Shown: positions 33,325 through 42,835, counted from the first letter of the stretch. The stretch is DNA of 64,000 nt from Cycas panzhihuaensis (GCA_023213395.1 CM041465.1:173359741-173423740), one strand, 5' to 3'. Notes: generated by a model from the letters alone, not told the origin. Made by a program: numbers and translations.

Positions 33325-34398
33325 ATGAGAATAACAAGGTGTCAGGAGACTTTTCTGCCGAAGTTAAAGAAAGACCTAGAAGCATTACCTTCTCAATTTC
33401 AGACTAAGATTAAGCAGGTCGGTTGGGGAGAATACATATATTGTAACCCTATGTATTATGATCAAGAAATTATTAAACACATTTTGACAAAATTAAAAAA
33501 AGATATGAAGAAACTCAAGTTAGATGTGGAGATAATTCATCTAATAACATGACTCCCAAATGAAGGGGAAGTTCCCACGACTACTAAGAGATCAGAGGTG
33601 GATCATGAGTTATGGTTGAAAGAATTCTGTCAGGAAAACACACAACTTACCTCAAGAGGAATTTATGTGGCAGATATAAAAGATGTTAGATTGCAATGGA
33701 TAACAAAAGTCATCAATTCCAGGTTTTTATTGAAACGGAAATACACATACATTCTAGGGGGAATGATGATGATACTACTAAAAATCTGGGATGGGGAGAA
33801 ATTGGATTGGTCAGAATTCCTAGCAGACAACATGCAGCAGCATATTCAGGAAATAATGACACATCCTTTTCGTCACTCTTCATTGTTATTAGCCATTCTG
33901 TTTTATCAATGTCCAAATGTACAATTAACAAAAACAACTACTTCTCTAAAAGAACCACGTATTAAACGATGGGTGACTGAGTTTCTAGACACTACACAAG
34001 ATCAAGAATTGAAAAAGAGGGTTCAAAAGCAAATAAGTAAAGTTCTCAAATGGTTATAGCAAACCCTCAGGACACCCATTCCTCATGAGGCTAAGCAAAC
34101 AATACGGAAAAGCAACAAAAGAAAGAAAGATGAAGAGGAATCAATAGAGGCAAAAGAAATAGAACCTTCTTTGGAAGAATGGGAAGAATTTTCGCCCGTA
34201 ATAGAGACGGGAGAAACATCAGCACCACCTCCCCCGGACAACAAATCATGCCAGATCATTTAGCTAATTACAAAAATGGAAGAAGGGTACAAGGCAGAGA
34301 TAACAACCCTTCAGGAAAAAACTAAAGAAAATGATGCAATAATTGCCACGCTTACCCAAATTAATGAAGAAATTTTGGCTACGTCAACAGAACAGTAA
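33325..34398 (+). pseudogene. Extra Gypsy ORF in the env position, possible plant-transposon-protein domain
   Basis: A single frame of 357 codons with three stops (33550, 34057 and about 34261). The middle part (33598-34059) has VDHELWLKEFCQENTQLTSR, VRLQWITKVINSRFLLKRKY, HSSLLLAILFYQCPN. The layout recalls the putative plant transposon protein domain found in extra ORFs of plant Gypsy elements, but I cannot prove this. The C-terminal part is acidic, then Pro-rich, then a likely coiled coil (MEEGYKAEITTLQEKTKEND). No signal peptide or membrane segment typical of an envelope protein is evident. Function unknown. Confidence 0.6.
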
Positions 34399-34416
34399 CC
34401 GTAGAAGTAGCCTTGA

Positions 34417-34433
34417 CAAAGGGAGGGGGAGAA
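34417..34433 (+). other. Purine-rich tract upstream of the 3' LTR
   Basis: CAAAGGGAGGGGGAGAA is the only strong purine run near the 3' LTR, but it lies about 70 bases upstream of the LTR rather than directly next to it. It may be the polypurine tract or a second, central-type tract. Confidence 0.4.
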
Positions 34434-34501
34434 ATACCCCAGATTTTTGATATTTTTGTTGAGCAAGGATGCTCAAACCCATCATGTTGACCCGGGATAG
34501 A

Positions 34502-35331
34502 TGTTGGGGTATATTGTGACACACTAGGCTATGAGAAGACCAGAGAGAGACTGGGTAACCTTGGATGTGCGGAATCTGCACAGAGAATGCGCATGCGTGA
34601 GAAAGACAAAAAAGTCAACATTCTCGGTACATATGACAGGTGCGTACCTAAGAAGGTACGTAACACAGATACGTACCTCCGGTAGAACGCAAGCAGATGA
34701 TAAAGGTACGTATGGCAGAACTTGACAAGAGGGTACCTAGGATGATGTCAGATGTACATACAAACATACAGATGGACTAAGATAGTGGTTAAGGAGATTA
34801 ACCAATGGTTAGCAAAAGGTACGCTTGTGACTGAAAGGGTACGGTTATGATAGACAGTCATAACTCTTCAGTCAAAGGACACTAAGAAGGCATATTTAAG
34901 TGACTTCACAGAGACCATTTAGCTAGGGCAAGAGCCAAGTATTCAGACACATTGGTACGGAGACCAGTACAGATGACAGCAGCTTGAAGACGTGTGTATT
35001 GATGAATACCTTCTGGGTACGCATGTGACAGCGACAGTGTATGTGGCTAGAATGCACAGGGAATGCATTCCAGCACCTTTTGTACAAGAACTTATTGCTT
35101 AATAAAATAAAGAGTTACATGAAAATATGGATTTTATGTATGTAATGAGGATGAAGTGCTGAATATGTGCTGATTGTTGTACTATTGTGTGTAAATTGTA
35201 ACATAATTATGTGGAATGGTGAATAAATCTGTGTGATGATTATGTTGACTGTATCCTAAACTAAATTACAACCTGTATTACCTTGACAAGTGTATTGATC
35301 TCATAAGGGGTGTGAAATCTATAAGTCAACA
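34502..35331 (+). repeat. 3' LTR of the Gypsy element
   Basis: It starts TGTTGGGGTATATTG and ends ATAAGTCAACA, matching 24729-25561 throughout, with mostly C/T and G/A differences and one replaced stretch of about 25 bases near the GATGTGC phrase at 34564. Confidence 0.92.
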
Positions 35332-35336
35332 ACTAA
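35332..35336. repeat. Target-site duplication of the nested Gypsy, right copy
   Basis: ACTAA directly after the 3' LTR, equal to 24724-24728. Confidence 0.85.
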
Positions 35337-35515
35337 CACGGAGGGGGCTAATGAAACTTACACACCCAGAATTGAAAAATAAATCAAATTTAATTGAATT
35401 TTTATAAAATTTTATAGAAAATAAAGTAAATCAATAAGAATTAATTACATGATAATTGGCGACTAACATACATACAAAGAAGAGATCGAAAAAAGTGATA
35501 AACAAAATCGAATCA

Positions 35516-35997
35516 CCTGGCTTATAATTGGATTCAATCAAATAAATATAAGTCTTAAAATTTTAAATATATTTTTTTAAAAAAACTTTAAAAAATGAAT
35601 TAATATGCTGTTAAGATAGGCGACGCCTAGCGAACAGATATGAAGAGAAACATCCAAAGAACTTCAGTGAATGAAGATAACAAATATAGATCGATCATCT
35701 TGCGCAGTAGGCAATCGAAGAATAATCACACGGAGGCACCAAGAGATTGGCTCGGACCTGGCTTATAATTGGATTCAATCAAATAAATATAAGTCTTAAA
35801 ATTTTAAATATATTTTTTTAAAAAAACTTTAAAAAATGAATTAATATGCTGTTAAGATAGGCGACGCCTAGCGAACAGATATGAAGAGAAACATCCAAAG
35901 AACTTCAGTGAATGAAGATAACAAATATAGATCGATCATCTTGCGCAGTAGGCAATCGAAGAATAATCACACGGAGGCACCAAGAGATTGGCTCGGA
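35516..35997. repeat. Perfect tandem duplication, 241-bp unit
   Basis: The unit 35516-35756 (starting CCTGGCTTATAATTGG) is repeated at 35757-35997. Comparing the two by eye I find no difference, including the T7/A7 runs. Everything around it is strongly diverged, so the duplication is very recent or an assembly artefact. It includes the first part of the protease-prodomain fragment. Confidence 0.9.
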
Positions 35998-36045
35998 CTC
36001 AATGCTTTTGCGGATCTTAGCCACGATGAATTCAAGCACATCTAA
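35887..36045 (+). pseudogene. Papain-type cysteine protease prodomain (I29) fragment, captured
   Basis: The plus-strand frame ending at TAA 36043 reads KNNHTEAPRDWLGLNAFADL then SHDEFKHI. The pattern WLGLNAFADLSHDEF is the GxNxFxD-type motif of the inhibitory prodomain of plant papain-like proteases. The prodomain blocks the active site until the enzyme reaches vacuole or cell wall. Upstream similarity (IDHL in another frame) is weak. Only the prodomain is present; no catalytic Cys/His domain follows. The first half is present twice because of the 241-bp duplication (also at about 35650-35756). Antisense to the host Copia element. Confidence 0.65.
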
Positions 36046-36579
36046 GCTTACGGATTTTAGGGTCTCTTGCAACATCGATTTCCTCCACCATATGAAGCGT
36101 TCGATTTCCTTAGAGCCCTTATGATGTAGGTACACTTCTCATGAATTTGGCTTACCCTTGTTTACCAACATATCAGTTTGAAAATATGAATTTGTCAACT
36201 GCTTAAACTTGAAGTAGAATCAGCCGAGAACGTGGGGCAATGGAAATTGCTTAGCGTCCTAAACGTGGTATCTTTACTCCCAATCTTTCTCGATGCAGCA
36301 GCGACATCTATGATGAAGCGGTTTCAGCTAAGTGAAAAACTACCAACAACGGAACCAATGTATTCGAGAATGGAAAACTACCGAAAGTCACATGGAGAGC
36401 TTGTTCTCAGACACTATATTCGTGGAGGCAATAGTTGCGTTGAATTGAGTGCGACGGCTTTGGACCGGTCGTAGGCTGGGGATAGGAGGAGTTGTCAGGC
36501 ACTTCGTGCGCTTTGACAAAGTGCCATCGCCATCAGATCCAAATTTGGATGTGCCGTGCCATGGGTTGGGTTAACGAAG
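36046..36579 (+). pseudogene. Unassigned, less AT-rich cargo segment before H2A.Z
   Basis: Base composition is clearly more GC-rich than the flanking leader, like coding DNA. The plus-strand frame 36232-36474 is open for 80 codons (includes MENYRKSHGELVLRHYIRGG) but starts with GTG, and I recognise no family in any of the six frames. It could be a further captured gene piece or the 5' UTR of the H2A.Z transcript. Confidence 0.4.
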
Positions 36580-37002
36580 ATGGTGCTTAGGGCTAACCAG
36601 TCCGATAAAGGTGCTAAAGGGCTCTTGATGGGCAAAGCGGCAGAGATGGACAAGAAGGATAAGAAGAAACGTATTTGTAGATCTGCTAGAGCGGGCCTAC
36701 AATTTCCTGTGGGTTGTATTCACCGCCTTCTCAAATCTCATGTTTCAGCAAATGGCAGAGTAGGGGCAACAACAACAATATATTCTGCAGCAATCTTGGA
36801 ATACCTAAATGCTGAAGTGCTAGAATTAGCTGGCAATGCGAGCAAAGACCTTAAAGTGAAGCGTATCACTCCAAGACATCTACAGCTTGCAATCTGTGGA
36901 GATGAAGAACTAGACACTTTGATCAAGGGTACAATTGTTGGTGGTGGCATGATTCTGTACATTCACAAATCTCTCATCAACAAATCATCAAAGAAGGATT
37001 AA
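36580..37002 (+). pseudogene. H2A.Z: Histone H2A.Z-like retro-copy with uninterrupted frame, captured
   Basis: From ATG 36580 to TAA 37002, 140 codons with no stop. It matches plant H2A.Z along its length (usual size about 135): [79 protein letters not shown] and [13 protein letters not shown]. The extended N-terminus and [11 protein letters not shown] mark it as H2A.Z, not canonical H2A. H2A.Z replaces H2A in nucleosomes around promoters. It has no introns, unlike plant H2A.Z genes, so it came from RNA. Two conserved Arg are now Cys (GCIHR, AICGDEE), each a C-to-T change, so I think it is not functional although open. Confidence 0.9.
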
Positions 37003-37108
37003 AAGAGCAATTGCTGTAGACTGTAATTGAGCTTTGCAGATGTTAGTCTTGGATATTATAGATTGTAGGTAGTCTATTTTCTCACATTCAGTATAGTTAT
37101 CGCTTCCT
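37003..37108 (+). other. Likely 3' UTR of the H2A.Z copy
   Basis: T-rich sequence follows the stop without coding likeness, up to the GASA fragment. No poly(A) tract marks the end, so the copy did not arise as a simple LINE-type retrogene. Confidence 0.4.
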
Positions 37109-37216
37109 TGCATAAACTTGTACGCACTGGCGGGAGTGAAGGACAGATGCTTGAAATACTGTGGTATTTGCTGTAACCAGTGTGGTTGCGTTCCCTCTGG
37201 AACGTACGGACACAAG
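37109..37216 (+). pseudogene. GASA/snakin (gibberellin-regulated) cysteine-rich domain fragment, captured
   Basis: The frame from TGC 37109 reads C-I-N-L-Y-A-L, then [20 protein letters not shown] and VPSGTYGHK. This is the central part of the 12-Cys GASA domain: all Cys are kept except one that reads Tyr (TGC to TAC). These small secreted plant proteins act in hormone response and defence. The signal peptide and the N-terminal Cys are missing, and similarity ends after HKR, before the CPCYRD segment. Same strand as H2A.Z, antisense to the Copia element. The opposite-strand open frame here is a shadow. Confidence 0.8.
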
Positions 37217-37679
37217 AGGAATTGGGAGGTCAAAGGGTGCAACAGAAGTCGTATTTGCAAGGCGGGCGATGATATACAAAGATTGTAATACAAATAATCA
37301 ACCAAAAATATAATAAGGGAGACACAGACAAACAGATATGAGGGAAGACGAATGTGAGAATGATCTTCTAACTTTCACAAGTGATACCAAATCTTTTAAT
37401 ATATCAAAAAGAAATAAGAAATAAATATAAATATAAATAAATAAATAAATATATATATATATATATATGAATATAAAATTATAGTAATATAGTTGTAACA
37501 GATTTGAAGAAGATTGATTTTAGAGGACAAAAACTTCTTTTATTCAAGGCAAAATTTTGAACTGATTTCTCCAGTAGATAGATGGACTTGTCAGGATTCC
37601 AATAAGTAATCATATGCAGTACTTTCGCCAAGCGTATGAAGAGCTAGATCATATAAATAATTATCAACTAATCTTTTAT
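37217..37679 (-). other. Family 1 leader, PBS-proximal part (copy 2)
   Basis: From about 37511 the text parallels 8215-8359 of copy 1. A stretch of ATAAATA and TA repeats lies at 37418-37468. 37217-37310 may be the tail of the cargo; no family recognised. Confidence 0.6.
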
Positions 37680-37691
37680 GCTCTGATATCA
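37680..37691 (-). other. Primer binding site, initiator tRNA-Met type (family 1 copy 2)
   Basis: The minus strand reads TGATATCAGAGC, one base from TGGTATCAGAGC, two bases from the LTR end. Confidence 0.85.
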
Positions 37692-37693
37692 AA

Positions 37694-38027
37694 TGATGGA
37701 TTCAGAGGAGCAGAGTAGAACGTTAGATCGCAGACATCTTGAGTAAACAAAGTGATTTTCGAAATTGGCGGTGTTAAAAAACACCAGGGAGTTATTCCCA
37801 CCCCTTAAATAGAGTTTTGGGGAGGCAGCAAGCGCCATCACCTTACTTGCACTAATTTCAAACAATATTAAAAAATAACAATAATAAATGAATATATGTA
37901 CCATAATAAAGCTGCGTTGGCTCTAGGTGGCTATTGGGAGGCTCTAGGTGCCCTAGGGGGCCTCAAAGGTGGCTTTGAGGGGCCCTAGGTGCACAATTCT
38001 TTAGTGACATTGGGGTTAGTCCCAATA
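37694..38027 (-). repeat. 5' LTR of Copia family 1 copy 2
   Basis: On the minus strand it starts TATTGGGACTAACCCC (TG changed to TA) and ends CCATCA next to the PBS, 334 bp. It matches 18290-18532 and, less closely, 8374-8730. Confidence 0.88.
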
Positions 38028-38754
38028 TTTATTCCACTCAATTTTGAGAGAAAAGGGAACAAAGTTATGTTGAGTTTAGTAAGAAAGGTTATTGTACCCT
38101 TACATTTTCTATACACCTTTCATCTAATATTTTATAGGTTCTTATAATTATTTATAGAATTATATAATTATTTCAATTTTTTAAATAAAATGCAAGTCCT
38201 TACAAATTTTTTGCAAGATTATAATTTTATTTATAATTTTTTAGTAAATCCTTATATTTTTTTAATAAATCTCTAATAATAACCCTCTTATTACCATTTT
38301 GTTATCCATGTCTACTAATTATCCATTAACTATACATGATGGCTTTTGTTCATTTTGAGTAATGGTATGGAATAGAAACAAATAGGTTATTAACAATGGT
38401 ATTCTCTATAATGAAAAAACTAAATTATTCTACCAACAAACTAAAAAGCTAAGTCCATGTATTATGTGAAATAGTTATAAACTAGATTGCATGTCAAGGG
38501 AAGAGAAGGAATGAAAAGATCGAGAGGGAATTGATGAAAAAGGTGAGAATCATGAATAAGATCGAGAAGAATAATGCATTCAAAGTGGGAAATATATAAC
38601 AAATAGGGGAAGGAAGAAAATGAAGAAGGTGAAGAAGAAAAATATGGTAATAACGAGGAAAAGGAAGAAGAGAATATTAAGATAAAAGATGAGGATGATG
38701 ACACTCATGCTCTAATATGAAGCAAGGGATATGATAAAATTATAGGAAGTTAAA

Positions 38755-38973
38755 TTGATTGAAACACAAAGTTTGAAACTAAAATTGGAGGAGCATCATG
38801 TTAAGGAAGCAAATGAAGTAAGCACTCATGCTGATTTAGATTCTTTATATGGTATACACTTGATTATTCATCTTGGCAGATTTTTAGTACCTTATAAGTT
38901 CCCTCTCCATATGACTCCATATAAAAATAATACCATAACTTTTACCTACCCTAATTTAGAAGTTATATTGAGA
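38755..38973 (+). pseudogene. Unrecognised ORF remnant, unit 1 of the 1.06-kb duplication
   Basis: The frame gives LKLKLEEHHVKEANEVSTHA, DLDSLYGIHLIIHLGRFLVP, YKFPLHMTPYKNNTITFTYP. The same frame in unit 2 (39838-40056) keeps most residues. An acidic Glu/Lys-rich stretch precedes it in both. No family recognised; the real start is unclear. It could be a captured or transposon-borne gene piece. Confidence 0.4.
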
Positions 38974-39837
38974 TAAAAGATTAGAAACATGGGATGATGG
39001 TATGCAAGGTTGACTTTACCATCATATCACAAGTTATTTACTAAAAAGTTAGGATAAGGGATCTCTATAATAATGGAAGCCATAATTACATTCTTCTTTT
39101 TAAATTTTGAGAGATGATGAGAACTCTTCCTCTACCATAGTTTGTTTATGTTTATTATCTCTTAATATGATCAATCATTTAGGTTTTCATTTATTTTATA
39201 AAATCTTATAATTATTTATAGAATTATACAATTATTTTAATTTTTTTTACAAAACACAAGTTCTTATAAACTTTTTGCAAAATTATGGCCCTATTTGTAA
39301 ACTTTTAGTAAATCTTTATGTTTTTCTTATAAAACTCTAGTAATTACTCTCTTATTACCATTTTGTTACACATGTCTATTAATTATCCATTGAGAATGCA
39401 TGATGGCTTTTGTTCATTGTGAGTGATGGCATGGAATAAAAATAAATAAGTTATTAACAGAGGTATCCTATGTAATTAAAAAAAAAAAAAATTCTATAAA
39501 CAAACTAAAAGCTCAATCCATATATTATGTGAAACAGTTATAAACCAAGTCACATGTCAAATGAAGAGAATGAATGAAAAGATTTAGAGGGAAATTGGAA
39601 AAAAGACAAGAAGCATGAATAAGATGATGAAGAAGAAGAAGGCATTCAAAGTGGGAAATATATAACAAATAGGAGAAGGAAAAAAATGAAGAAGGGGAAG
39701 AAGAAAAATATGGCAATGATGAGGAAAAGGAAGAAGAGAATGTCAAGAAAAAGATGAGGATGATGACACTCATAACCTAGCATGAAGCAAGGGAGATGAA
39801 AGAATTATAAGAAGATAAATTTGTTGAAACACAAATA

Positions 39838-40056
39838 TTGAAACTAAAATTGGAGGGACATCATATTAAAGAATTTAATGAAGGAAGCACTCATGCTAGT
39901 TTGGATTCTTTATATGGCACACACTTGATTATTCATCTTAGAAAATTTTTAGTACCTTACAAGTTCCCTCTCTATATGGCCCCATATAGGAATAATACTA
40001 TAACTTTCACCTACTCTAATTTAGAAGTTGCATTGACATATAAGCTTCATCCATAA
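39838..40056 (+). pseudogene. Unrecognised ORF remnant, unit 2 of the 1.06-kb duplication
   Basis: Reads LKLEGHHIKEFNEGSTHASL, DSLYGTHLIIHLRKFLVPYK and FPLYMAPYRNNTITFTYSNL, in parallel with unit 1. Several differences between units are conservative (HMTPYKN/YMAPYRN), though this may only reflect limited age. Function unknown. Confidence 0.4.
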
Positions 40057-40299
40057 AATGTGTTCATAAGCAACATCATAACTTCTCTTAAGATAAAAGA
40101 TTATAAAGATGGCATAATAGTATACAAGGTCTAATGTGCCATCATATCATAAGTTATTTACTAAAAAGTTAGGAAATGGGATCTTTACAACTGAAATCCA
40201 TAATTACATTTTTCTTTTTAAATTTTAAGAGATGATAAAAGCTCTTTCTCTACCATAGCTTATTTATGTTTATTATCTCTTGATATGATCAATCATTTA

Positions 40300-42500
40300 G
40301 GTTTCTAATTATTTTATATATTCCTATAATTATTTATAAAATTAAATAATTATTTTATTTTTCTTGCAAAACACAAGTTCCTATAAAATTTTGATTATGT
40401 TTGTAATGTAGAATCCTAGTAGTATATGTATATTTAGTGAAGTTTAAGGCTTAAATGAAGAATTGGTCTCAATATGTCTTGCTTATTGGTCAGAATCTTA
40501 CGTGCATGAGATTAATTAGAATCTTGTATATATAATAAAACCAAACTTAACATATCAAGTTATATTATTCTCTTCTTATAGGGTTTAGTTATGCCTTCTT
40601 TCTTAGTTATAAAGTAAATCTTATTACTAATCAAGTAATAAACTAGAAGGGAATGACAAGAGATTTCCACAACTCAATAATAGAACGTACCTCTTTCCTC
40701 ATCCTAACCTCTATGACCTTATTTCCAATGAACCTTTCATTGTTATTACAATACATTTCTCCTTTTATAAGCTATTAAGCATTGGTTATAACTACCAAGT
40801 AGCTACAAAAATAACTACATGGTCCAATAATAACTTGGTCCTACAATCAACCTAGTCTTATTGGTTGTAAGCCTAACATGATCCTAAAGTGACCTAATCC
40901 CACTTTCGTCTAATCCTAGAATTGATTATAGATTTATATGATCCATTAACCAACTTGGTTTTAGACCCACTTTGTTAAATAAGTAGGTTGACATTAAATG
41001 TACTAATAACTATAAATTCTATGAACATTTCTCAAGAGATTTATAATAAAGTGGCATTTCTTTATTTAATACAAGATAATCAAATATTTTCCACTTTGTG
41101 TTTGCATTAAAACCATAAAATAATATTATATTTTCCTCCTTCTTAAATAAAAGATAGAACAAATATGGCCACCCTGTATGCATTACTAATCATAATATAA
41201 GGGACAACTGTAATTCATTAGGACATGCTTACAATGCACATTGTTATTAAAACCATACAAATCATTTCCAATATTACTCATGCATATGTAATAAAATATT
41301 TTTGAAATATCCTCAAATGCCATGAATTAAGAAGTTGTCATAATGAAAGAGAGCTATTTATATTGTAATTTCCAAAAGTATAACCTTCAAAACGTGATAC
41401 ATATCTAATGTCAATGCACATAAAACATATAATGTAATTATGAATATAAATATTTCACTAGAATATAGAATATACATCATGTGGATAGTAATGAATGAAT
41501 ATACATTCATTTTATGAATGAAAATATAATTTCATTAGTAACAACTAACATCTCTTATTAAATATACATATGGTCATCTATTATTTTTCTCATACAGAAG
41601 CATTTTCATTTGTAATAATTGCCTTGTGTTTTAGTACACCTAATAATATAGAAAGGAGATATAAACTTATAAAATATCATTCTAAAGCCTATCAATCTAT
41701 CTACCACCCCAACATTAATGAATGGTCAAGGATATATCTTAAAATGTCATTAAAATTTATATGATAAGTAATAGTGACTATTAAATTCTAAGTATTAATG
41801 TAAGTAATTATTAAAGATAGAGTGTTTACTAATGGGTGGACAAGACTTAGGTTAGGTGAAGGTAAACCTCCTAATATAGGAGTTAAAATTATAATTAGAA
41901 TGCACTTTTAATTATAGGGGTTGGATTATGTTGTTATGTATCTAATCATCATAGATGGGATAAGATTTTATATCATTAGGATGGGTTAGTTATATTTTAT
42001 AATCTTATAAAGGCTATATGATAATTTATGATATGTATAATTAATTAAGTATATAAGGTCAACTTATGAGCTAGAGTAGGCATGCAAATGATTGGGCAGA
42101 AGATGTATATTAGTCATGATTAATGAGGAAGTCAACAAATAGAGGAATTATTTAATAGTTCTCTATGTTATAAATACACACTAAGGCCTCATTTACAAAT
42201 CATTATATTAGGAAAATAGGTTGGCCCTTTTAGAGCAAGCCTTATATATAAGACATTAGAGATGCCCCATGTTAAAGGAACCAAAGCTTGAGATCTATTG
42301 TTTTGAATATCTTATTACTAAGGTGTTAATTATCTTTATTAGTCTTAATTATGTTAAACATTTTATTATCTTCTATGAATGGTTTTTATCTTTTTTTTCT
42401 CTTGTATAGTTAGATAATATAAATGCTAAGAGATATTTTTAATTAAATTCTAAGTTTTAGGTAAAGAAAATGTATTAAGGTTCATTACAAGGGTAGGGTG
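40300..42500. other. AT-rich DNA, no gene seen
   Basis: No coding family in six frames. 41840-42240 is less AT-rich and has a TATA-like GTTATAAATACACACTAAGG near 42168, which might be an LTR promoter, but I find no partner copy or PBS. Confidence 0.45.
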
Positions 42501-42524
42501 GGGGGTGCAAAAGTATACACATTC

Positions 42525-42594
42525 ATATATATGTGTGTGTCTGTATGCGTGTGTACACATTTGTGTGTATGCATAAATCTACATACATGTATGT

Positions 42595-42626
<32 letters not shown>

Positions 42627-42713
42627 GTATGTATATGTGTATACATATATATGTATCACTGATCTTAACATAACTTTTTTTTTTGTTTTTCATAACTATT
42701 AAACTCAAGTGGT

Positions 42714-42804
<91 letters not shown>

Positions 42805-42835
42805 CGATAGATATTTGTGTGTGTATGTATAATTT
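42525..42835. repeat. Microsatellite cluster: (TG/AC)n, (CT)33, (TA)n
   Basis: AC/TG-rich tracts at 42528-42650, then CT repeated about 33 times (42719-42784) followed by about 10 TA units. The long pure CT tract suggests ongoing slippage. Confidence 0.9.

Larger units (their letters stand above)
24729..35331 (+). mobile_element. Complete Ty3/Gypsy element (Athila/Tat-like), nested in Copia family 1 copy 2
   Basis: Two LTRs of about 830 bp, 5-bp target duplication, PBS, gag, protease, RT, RNase H, integrase in Gypsy order, then an extra ORF before the 3' LTR. The PBS (25563-25575) resembles the tRNA-Asp site used by Athila-type elements, and an additional ORF after integrase is known in that clade. 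Internal region about 8.9 kb. Stops in pol and a changed RT active site make it inactive. The LTRs differ mainly by transitions, so insertion was not recent but is younger than the host element. Confidence 0.92.
18290..38027 (-). mobile_element. Ty1/Copia LTR retrotransposon, family 1 copy 2, split by a nested Gypsy element
   Basis: Minus-strand order: 5' LTR 37694-38027, PBS 37680-37691, leader with cargo 35337-37679, nested Gypsy (24724-35336 with its target duplication), rest of leader 22287-24723, gag, protease-less linker, integrase, RT, RNase H, polypurine tract, 3' LTR to 18532. Both LTRs share long phrases (for example AATAGAGTTTTG, GAGGCAGCAAGCGCCATCACC in two parts, CAAAGGTGGCTTTGAGGGGCCC), which proves that the two sides are one element. 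Without the Gypsy it would be about 9 kb, like copy 1. Coding parts are broken. Confidence 0.85.
38130..40290. repeat. Tandem duplication, about 1063-bp period, two copies plus a partial third
   Basis: ATTATGTGAAA occurs at 38461 and 39524 and the surrounding kilobase matches in order. Shared marks include TAATTATCCATTAA/TGAGA, the GAAGAAGAAAAATATGG acidic repeat, GATTCTTTATATGG and CTACCATAGTTTGTTTATG/CTTATTTATG. A third unit starts near 40290 and fades by 40400. Both copies diverged moderately, so the duplication is old compared with the 241-bp one. Confidence 0.85.

Noticed and set aside
34502-35331. Several short CRISPR-like spaced repeats of GTACG phrases in the Gypsy LTR
   Set aside because: Spacing is irregular and the genome is a plant; they are LTR motifs.
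35905-36135. 76-codon minus-strand open frame (MYLHHKGSKEIERF...)
   Set aside because: The plus strand has the papain prodomain motif in this place; the minus frame resembles nothing I know.
36580-37002. H2A.Z frame as a working host gene
   Set aside because: It is intronless, has no recognisable promoter, lies antisense within a retrotransposon leader and has lost two conserved arginines; a retro-copy is more likely.
36988-37305. 105-codon minus-strand open frame
   Set aside because: Shadow of the GASA fragment on the plus strand, which has the cysteine pattern.
38462-39773. Ser-rich minus-strand frames in both units of the 1.06-kb duplication
   Set aside because: Shadow of the GAAGAA-type acidic repeat on the plus strand.
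42523-42708. 61-codon minus-strand frame rich in Val/Cys/Ile
   Set aside because: Made of the AC/TG microsatellite.
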